A program made the translations under genes and the position numbers. From Pseudofrankia inefficax (lineage in GTDB: Bacteria; Actinomycetota; Actinomycetes; Frankiales; Frankiaceae), in the NCBI RefSeq assembly GCF_000166135.1, contig NC_014666.1:3162001-3226000 (forward strand): a DNA stretch of 64,000 bases. Direction: 5' to 3'. Shown piece after piece: positions 60,183 through 64,000 of the stretch. Under the pieces are notes generated by a model. That model made no database searches and was not told where the DNA came from. It saw nothing but the letters and a program-made list of their open reading frames with translations. Each line of letters starts with the position of its first letter. The stretch's first letter is position 1.

Positions 60183-61104
60183 AGCCCAGCGCGGTCAGCT
60201 TCTCGGGGTTGCTGACCAGGTGGACGGTCCGCACCAGGCCGTCCACCAGGTGCAGGGTGATCGCCACCACCGCGGTCGGGCCGGACCGGATCACGATGCC
60301 GGGGCCCGCGTTGAGCGTGACGAGCTCGACGCTCGGCTCCGGCGGCATCCGGCCCGCGAAGGTGGCCAGTGCCCGGGCCACCAGCTCGGCGCCGTGGATC
60401 GCCTTGCGCGGCGCCGGCGCGAGGCCACCGCCGTCGCTGACCAGCTCCACGTCGGGCGCGAGCACCGCCATCAGCGCGCCCAGGTCGCCCCCGGCGGCCG
60501 CGGCCAGGAACCGTTCGGTCGCGGCCGTGCGGGTGGCCAGGTCGGTGTCGTAGCGGGTGCGCCGGGCCTCGACGTGCGCGCGGGCGTGCCGGGCGGTCTG
60601 GCGGGCGGTCGCCTCGGTCCGCCCGACGATCTCGGCGATCTCGCCGTACGGGTAGCCGAACGCCTCCCGCAGCACGAACACCGCCCGCTCGATCGGGGAC
60701 AGCGTCTCCAGCACGAGCAGCAGCGCGGTCGAGACCGAGTCCGCCAGGGCCACGTCCTCGGCCACGTCAGGGCTGGTGAGCATCGGCTCGGGCAGCCAGG
60801 GCCCGACGTAGGACTCATGGCGCGCCTGCGCGCTGCGCAGCCGGTCGATCGCCAGCCGGGTCGTCGTGCGCACCAGGTACGCCTCGGGGTCCGCGACCTG
60901 CCCGACGTCGGCCAGGCTCCAGCGCAGCCAGGCGTCCTGTACCACGTCCTCGGCGTCGCCGGTCCGCCCGAGCACCCGGTAGGCGACGGCCAGCAGCCGG
61001 CCGCGATGGCGCTCGAACTCCCGGACCGTGTCCGTCCCGGCCGTGCCGGCGATGTCCGCCCCGGCCGTGCCGGCGATGTCCGCGGCCTCGACCCCGTCGG
61101 CCAT
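60181..61104 (-). CDS. ECF41-type RNA polymerase sigma factor with SnoaL-like C-terminal domain
   Basis: A 307-residue ECF sigma factor. Region 2 includes AYRVLGRTGDAEDVVQDAWLRW, and region 4 includes LSPIERAVFVLREAFGYPY and a GRTEATARQTARHARAH helix. A C-terminal NTF2/SnoaL-type domain (about 205-305) marks the ECF41/SigJ group, in which this domain modulates activity without an anti-sigma factor. An N-terminal repeat (ADIAGTAG twice) precedes region 2. GAGGAGG precedes the ATG at 61104. ECF41 usually controls a neighbouring oxidoreductase or similar gene; here the convergent flavoprotein is the candidate. Confidence 0.85.
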   Translation of the reverse strand: MADGVEAADIAGTAGADIAGTAGTDTVREFERHRGRLLAVAYRVLGRTGDAEDVVQDAWLRWSLADVGQVADPEAYLVRTTTRLAIDRLRSAQARHESYVGPWLPEPMLTSPDVAEDVALADSVSTALLLVLETLSPIERAVFVLREAFGYPYGEIAEIVGRTEATARQTARHARAHVEARRTRYDTDLATRTAATERFLAAAAGGDLGALMAVLAPDVELVSDGGGLAPAPRKAIHGAELVARALATFAGRMPPEPSVELVTLNAGPGIVIRSGPTAVVAITLHLVDGLVRTVHLVSNPEKLTALG

Positions 61105-61348
61105 CGCGCCTCCTCGCCCGGTCAAGCTGCCACCACGATTCTCCGCCAGCATCCCCGCACAAGCCACGCCCAGCGCGTCCGAGTGGGCAGCCCGACCTCG
61201 GTCCTACGTCGTGGTTGCCGCATTGGTGGGTTCACGACCACCTCGTGGGACCGGTTTGGCGAGAGCGGGCACCCGGGATTTCTCCTCGCGAGGTGGGAAT
61301 CGCGGGACTACATTTCCTGTGCTGGTCCGTGGGCTAAGGGGGCTCGTC

Positions 61349-61807
61349 GTGCGCGCGCGGTGGACGGTGGACAGCGGGGCGCCGCAGCTCTACCTCGGGT
61401 CGGGTTTCGCCGGTGTCGGCGCGTTCCAGCTGCTGGACGGCCTGCGCGGGGGAGAGGCCAGCACCGGCTGGCTGGGCTCCGCGGCCGGCGCACTCCTCTT
61501 TGGAGTCTTTCTTGTCGTCGACGGTTTGCCGCGCGCGTGGCGACGACGGCGATTCGAGACGGTCGCCACGGCACTGGTCGCGGGGAGGGTCGTGACGGCG
61601 CCTGGCCGGGTGGTGCTGAGCACGGTACTGGACCGGGTGATGGCGGGCGTGGGTTACGGTGCCGTGCTCGCCGGCGGCGCCTACCTCCTGCACGCCTTCT
61701 CGTTGTTCCCGGACCTCTGTGTAGCGGCGATCCCGGTGTTGCAGTACCTGACCTCCGGGGATCGGGTCGCGGAGCTGGCCCGCACCGCCGACCTCGCCGA
61801 CGAGTAG
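61349..61807 (+). CDS. Hypothetical membrane protein
   Basis: A 152-residue protein with no known domain. Hydrophobic segments lie at about residues 16-30, 40-58 and 100-125 (VGYGAVLAGGAYLLHAF). The GTG at 61349 was chosen because AAGGGGG lies six bases upstream; an in-frame GTG at 61319 lacks this. The frame reaches back to 61028, but that part is antisense to the sigma gene. Confidence 0.55.
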   Translation: MRARWTVDSGAPQLYLGSGFAGVGAFQLLDGLRGGEASTGWLGSAAGALLFGVFLVVDGLPRAWRRRRFETVATALVAGRVVTAPGRVVLSTVLDRVMAGVGYGAVLAGGAYLLHAFSLFPDLCVAAIPVLQYLTSGDRVAELARTADLADE

Positions 61808-61946
61808 ACCCCTGGCGACTGGCGCGCGCCGGGGGCGCGTCGCGCGCCAGCCCGGTGGGTGGATACTTGCGCGGCGTCTCGTCGGCCAGTGCGCGGGGGC
61901 GGCGTGGCCGCGGGGCGGCGTGTCTCGGCGAAGCGGGGAGCCCCAG

Positions 61947-63002
61947 ATGTTCATCGTGTCCACGGCGATTCTGCTCGCCGTGTATCTCGGCAGCCAGGTG
62001 TTACATGAAGCCGGCCACGCCCTCGCGGCACTGCTGGTCGGCTACCGGGTCCGTGGCTTCGTCCTCTTCGGGTCATCGGCGGAATTCGCCCGGCCCGGTC
62101 GGTTCATCAGGTTCGGCCGGAGTTTCGGTCGGGCAGCCACTATGGTCACCCCGCGCCGCGGCCGGATCCGCGGCTGGCGGGGGATCGTCGTCTACAGCGG
62201 CGGGGTGTTCGTGAACCTGGTGCTCGCGGTGCTCAGCGCGCCGCTGAGCGTAAGCGGGCTGCGGTGCATCTTTCGGTCTGGCTCCAGCAACGGTCCATGT
62301 GTGGCAAGCAGCCCGATGCTTCCGTCTCATCTGGAAGAGATCCTGCCGTCGCACCCGGCGCTCTGGCTTGCCGTCCAGATCCTCTTCTTCGTCAATCTGG
62401 TCGCGGTTTTCACGAATCTCGTGCCGCGGGTCATGCCCGGCAGCGTCTCCGACGGGAAGCACATCCTCGATCTGCTTCGCAACCCGTCCAACACCGAATG
62501 GGTCGTGATGGCCAAGGGTTCTGTCGTCATCGACCGTCCGCGTTCGGAGGTGTGGGATTTCCTGTACGAGCCCAGCAACGTGACGCAGTACGACGACACC
62601 ATCGTGACCGCCTACCGGAAGCCCGGCTCCCCGCTGGGTGTCGGTGAGATCCACGTCAACCACCGTCGACCCGTGCCGCCGGCGACGGAAGGCCGGGTCG
62701 ACGAGACGGAGATCTACGAGTTCGATCCGCCCTCGCTTTTCGTCTTCGGAGCGGCCGGGACCGGGGTGATCAGGACCGAGTTGCGGCTGCACGCGGTCGA
62801 ACCGGGTGTCACCCGGCTCAGCCAGGTTGCCTGGTTTGGCAAATATCCGGCCCAGTCACCCCGCTACGAGGCTCGGGTGCTCGCCGCCCTCGAGGCGAGG
62901 CGGCCTCCGATCGCGGAGGAGCTGACCCGCAACCTCGAGGCAATCGGGCGCACGCTGACCACCGCTGGCTCCGGCCCCGAGGACGCCGTGATCGGGGCCT
63001 AG
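61947..63002 (+). CDS. M50-type membrane protease-like protein fused to an SRPBCC domain
   Basis: A 351-residue two-domain protein. The N-terminal half has the zinc-binding HEAGH motif at residues 20-24 in a hydrophobic helix, about four transmembrane segments, and a second motif, NLVPRVMPGSVSDGKHI (about 156-172), that parallels the N-x-x-P...DG motif of site-2 proteases. From about residue 186 an SRPBCC/START-like domain follows (VVIDRPRSEVWDFLYEPSNV onward), which usually binds lipids or polyketides. The DG is preserved, but the PxxPxDG form is not. GGGGAG precedes the ATG; a GTG at 61920 is an alternative. The stop overlaps the convergent gene by four bases. Confidence 0.75.
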   Translation: MFIVSTAILLAVYLGSQVLHEAGHALAALLVGYRVRGFVLFGSSAEFARPGRFIRFGRSFGRAATMVTPRRGRIRGWRGIVVYSGGVFVNLVLAVLSAPLSVSGLRCIFRSGSSNGPCVASSPMLPSHLEEILPSHPALWLAVQILFFVNLVAVFTNLVPRVMPGSVSDGKHILDLLRNPSNTEWVVMAKGSVVIDRPRSEVWDFLYEPSNVTQYDDTIVTAYRKPGSPLGVGEIHVNHRRPVPPATEGRVDETEIYEFDPPSLFVFGAAGTGVIRTELRLHAVEPGVTRLSQVAWFGKYPAQSPRYEARVLAALEARRPPIAEELTRNLEAIGRTLTTAGSGPEDAVIGA

Positions 63003-63397
63003 CCAGGCGGAGCCGTCCGGGCGGCCCGCTCCACGAGTGAGCTGGGCGGGGCCGGTCGGCGGGCGAGCCGGCCCGCGAGGAGTCTGGCGCCGACGGATGG
63101 GACGGCGGCCCCGACCGCGCCGACCAGGCCGAGCAGGGCGAAGGGCACGAGCCTCGACGCGAGCGACGCGTGGCCGTCGTAGCCGGCGATCATGAAGGTC
63201 ACCGCCAGGGCGAAGCCGAAGAGGCCACCGGTCACGGCGGCCGAACGCCGTCCGCGCGCTGCCAGGCCGAGGGCCGCGGCTAGGAGCCCCCACGGGATGA
63301 GGATCAGGCCGGAGCCGACGAGAACGAGGCGGGCGCCCGCGAAGCCGGCGGCGACGCCGAGCGGCACTGCTACCGGTGGAATCCACGATCTGCGCAT
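62999..63397 (-). CDS. Hypothetical small membrane protein
   Basis: A 132-residue protein with four hydrophobic helices (for example VLVGSGLILIPWGLLAAALGL and LVPFALLGLVGAVGAAVP) and no recognised domain. It is divergent from the PadR gene, with a palindrome between them near the PadR start, so PadR may control it. It converges on the M50-SRPBCC gene with a four-base overlap. Confidence 0.6.
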   Translation of the reverse strand: MRRSWIPPVAVPLGVAAGFAGARLVLVGSGLILIPWGLLAAALGLAARGRRSAAVTGGLFGFALAVTFMIAGYDGHASLASRLVPFALLGLVGAVGAAVPSVGARLLAGRLARRPAPPSSLVERAARTAPPG

Positions 63398-63425
63398 GTG
63401 TTCCCTTCCCCTGGGTCGCGACTAC

Positions 63426-63442
63426 ACCTAGACTATCTAGGT
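63426..63442. promoter_or_regulatory. Palindrome abutting the PadR start, candidate autoregulatory operator
   Basis: ACCTAGA-cta-TCTAGGT is a perfect 7-base-arm inverted repeat ending directly before the PadR ATG. It contains a TAGACT box that may act as the -10, so binding would block transcription; the transcript would be leaderless or nearly so. Confidence 0.7.
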
Positions 63443-63766
63443 ATGGGAGTTGATCGCGCCAAGGGGCATCTCGACACCTTGATCCTTTCCGTGCTCAGCG
63501 CGGGACCGGGCCACGGGTACGAGGTGATCGCGCAGTTGCGCAGGCGCAGCGACGGAGCGTTCGACATGCCGGAGGGCACGGTCTACCCGTCGCTGCACCG
63601 GCTGGAGAAGCAGGGCCTGCTGGAGAGCGACTGGGACACGCATGACGGCCGCCGCCGCCGGATCTACCGGCTGACGGCCCAGGGCGCGGCCGCGCTCGCC
63701 GCCGCCACCACCGAATGGCGGCGGTTCTCCGCCAGCGTCAACGCCGTACTGGGAGTCGCCGGATGA
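63443..63766 (+). CDS. PadR-family transcriptional regulator
   Basis: A 107-residue winged-helix PadR protein: HLDTLILSVLSAGPGHGYEVIAQL, then EGTVYPSLHRLEKQGLLES as recognition helix and wing. Its C-terminus overlaps the next gene by four bases. PadR genes next to HAAS/DUF1700-type genes are a common actinobacterial and Firmicute arrangement. No Shine-Dalgarno sequence is visible. The ATG at 63443 leaves the palindrome intact. Confidence 0.85.
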   Translation: MGVDRAKGHLDTLILSVLSAGPGHGYEVIAQLRRRSDGAFDMPEGTVYPSLHRLEKQGLLESDWDTHDGRRRRIYRLTAQGAAALAAATTEWRRFSASVNAVLGVAG

Positions 63767-64000
63767 CGATCGAGGAGTACCTGGACGAGCTGCTGGCCCG
63801 GTCGACCGGCCCCGCGGGCGAGGTCCGGCGCCTGCTGGTCGAGACCGAGGCGCACCTGCGCGACGCGGCCGACGCGGAGGTCGCGGCGGGACTCGACCCC
63901 GCCGCGGCACAGCAGCGGGCCATCGAGCGGTTCGGCAGCCCGCGCGCGGTGGCCAGGGCGGCACACCGCGCCCGCCGGCCCTTCGTGGTCGTGGCGCTGG
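63763..64000 (+). CDS. HAAS/permease-prefix-domain membrane protein, cut by window edge
   Basis: The first 79 residues start MTIEEYLDELLARSTGPAGE and continue ERFGSPRAVARAAHRAR, the pattern of the HAAS/permease prefix signalling domain that precedes transmembrane helices. It follows PadR with an ATGA overlap. The rest is beyond the right edge, and RRPFVVVAL may begin the first membrane helix. Such proteins act as regulated membrane factors; function unknown. Confidence 0.75.
   Translation, partial: MTIEEYLDELLARSTGPAGEVRRLLVETEAHLRDAADAEVAAGLDPAAAQQRAIERFGSPRAVARAAHRARRPFVVVAL

Noticed and set aside
1-64000. tRNA, rRNA, CRISPR arrays, riboswitches
   Set aside because: Spacers were read on both strands and no cloverleaf, rRNA-like or regularly spaced repeat arrays were seen; a covariance-model search would be needed to exclude small RNAs.

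Overview
The window reads as one stretch of chromosome from a very GC-rich actinomycete. Supporting signs are near-saturated G/C at third codon positions, frequent GTG starts, tightly packed genes with 4-base start/stop overlaps, and typical actinobacterial families (13E12/DUF222 HNH protein, LtrA, VIT1, ECF41 sigma factor, Rrf2, HAAS/PadR pair, type II NADH dehydrogenase). The overall style resembles Frankia and relatives, but this is an impression from gene content and not a database result. No rRNA, tRNA, CRISPR array, insertion sequence or replication origin was seen.

Layout. 1-13 kb: housekeeping and catabolic genes (prolyl oligopeptidase cut by the left edge, ROK kinase, metallophosphoesterase, dienelactone hydrolase with a divergent XRE regulator, peroxiredoxin, VIT1, PanE-like reductase, NmrA-like protein, LtrA, Nudix, nitroreductase, epimerase). 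13-20 kb: a type II NADH dehydrogenase, an Rrf2 regulator divergent from an NAD(P)-binding protein with a perfect palindromic operator between them, and an ABC exporter whose ATPase is fused to an extracytoplasmic alpha/beta hydrolase. 20-25 kb: a TetR regulator with two palindromic operators facing an alpha/beta hydrolase operon that runs into a DUF302-like protein and NAD kinase; then an M24 peptidase, an AraC regulator and a methyltransferase. 25.8-29 kb: a looser region with a DUF222/HNH endonuclease, a VOC protein and repeat-bearing spacers.

29-58 kb is the most interesting part. Two paralogous cytochrome P450 pairs (A1/B1 at 30.1-32.9 kb on minus, A2/B2 at 42.7-45.3 kb on plus) enclose an amidohydrolase-fold protein, a DHA2-type exporter, a LysR regulator, an MBL-fold hydrolase and a complete sugar-type ABC importer. 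Downstream of A2/B2 runs an operon-like series: fatty acyl-AMP ligase, ferritin-like diiron enzyme, hotdog thioesterase, free acyl carrier protein, CFA/MmaA-like methyltransferase, second diiron enzyme, SDR, sulfotransferase, alpha-oxoamine synthase and carboxylic acid reductase. It is followed by a convergent hotdog thioesterase. There is no ketosynthase. The set looks like a pathway that activates a long-chain acid, modifies it on a carrier protein (desaturation or hydroxylation, methylation), joins it to an amino acid with a PLP enzyme, and reduces or sulfates the product. The product is unknown; a sulfated amino-lipid is inferred, not shown.

58-64 kb: an NDH-2-like flavoprotein behind a perfect TGTGA-N6-TCACA site, an ECF41-type sigma factor, small membrane proteins, a fusion of an M50-type membrane protease with an SRPBCC domain, and a PadR/HAAS pair cut by the right edge.

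Two window-wide habits stand out. Short tandem duplications recur in frame at gene ends and in linkers, and several copies span stop codons. A set of genes also has a TANNNT -10 box about 6 bases upstream of the start codon, as expected for leaderless transcripts.
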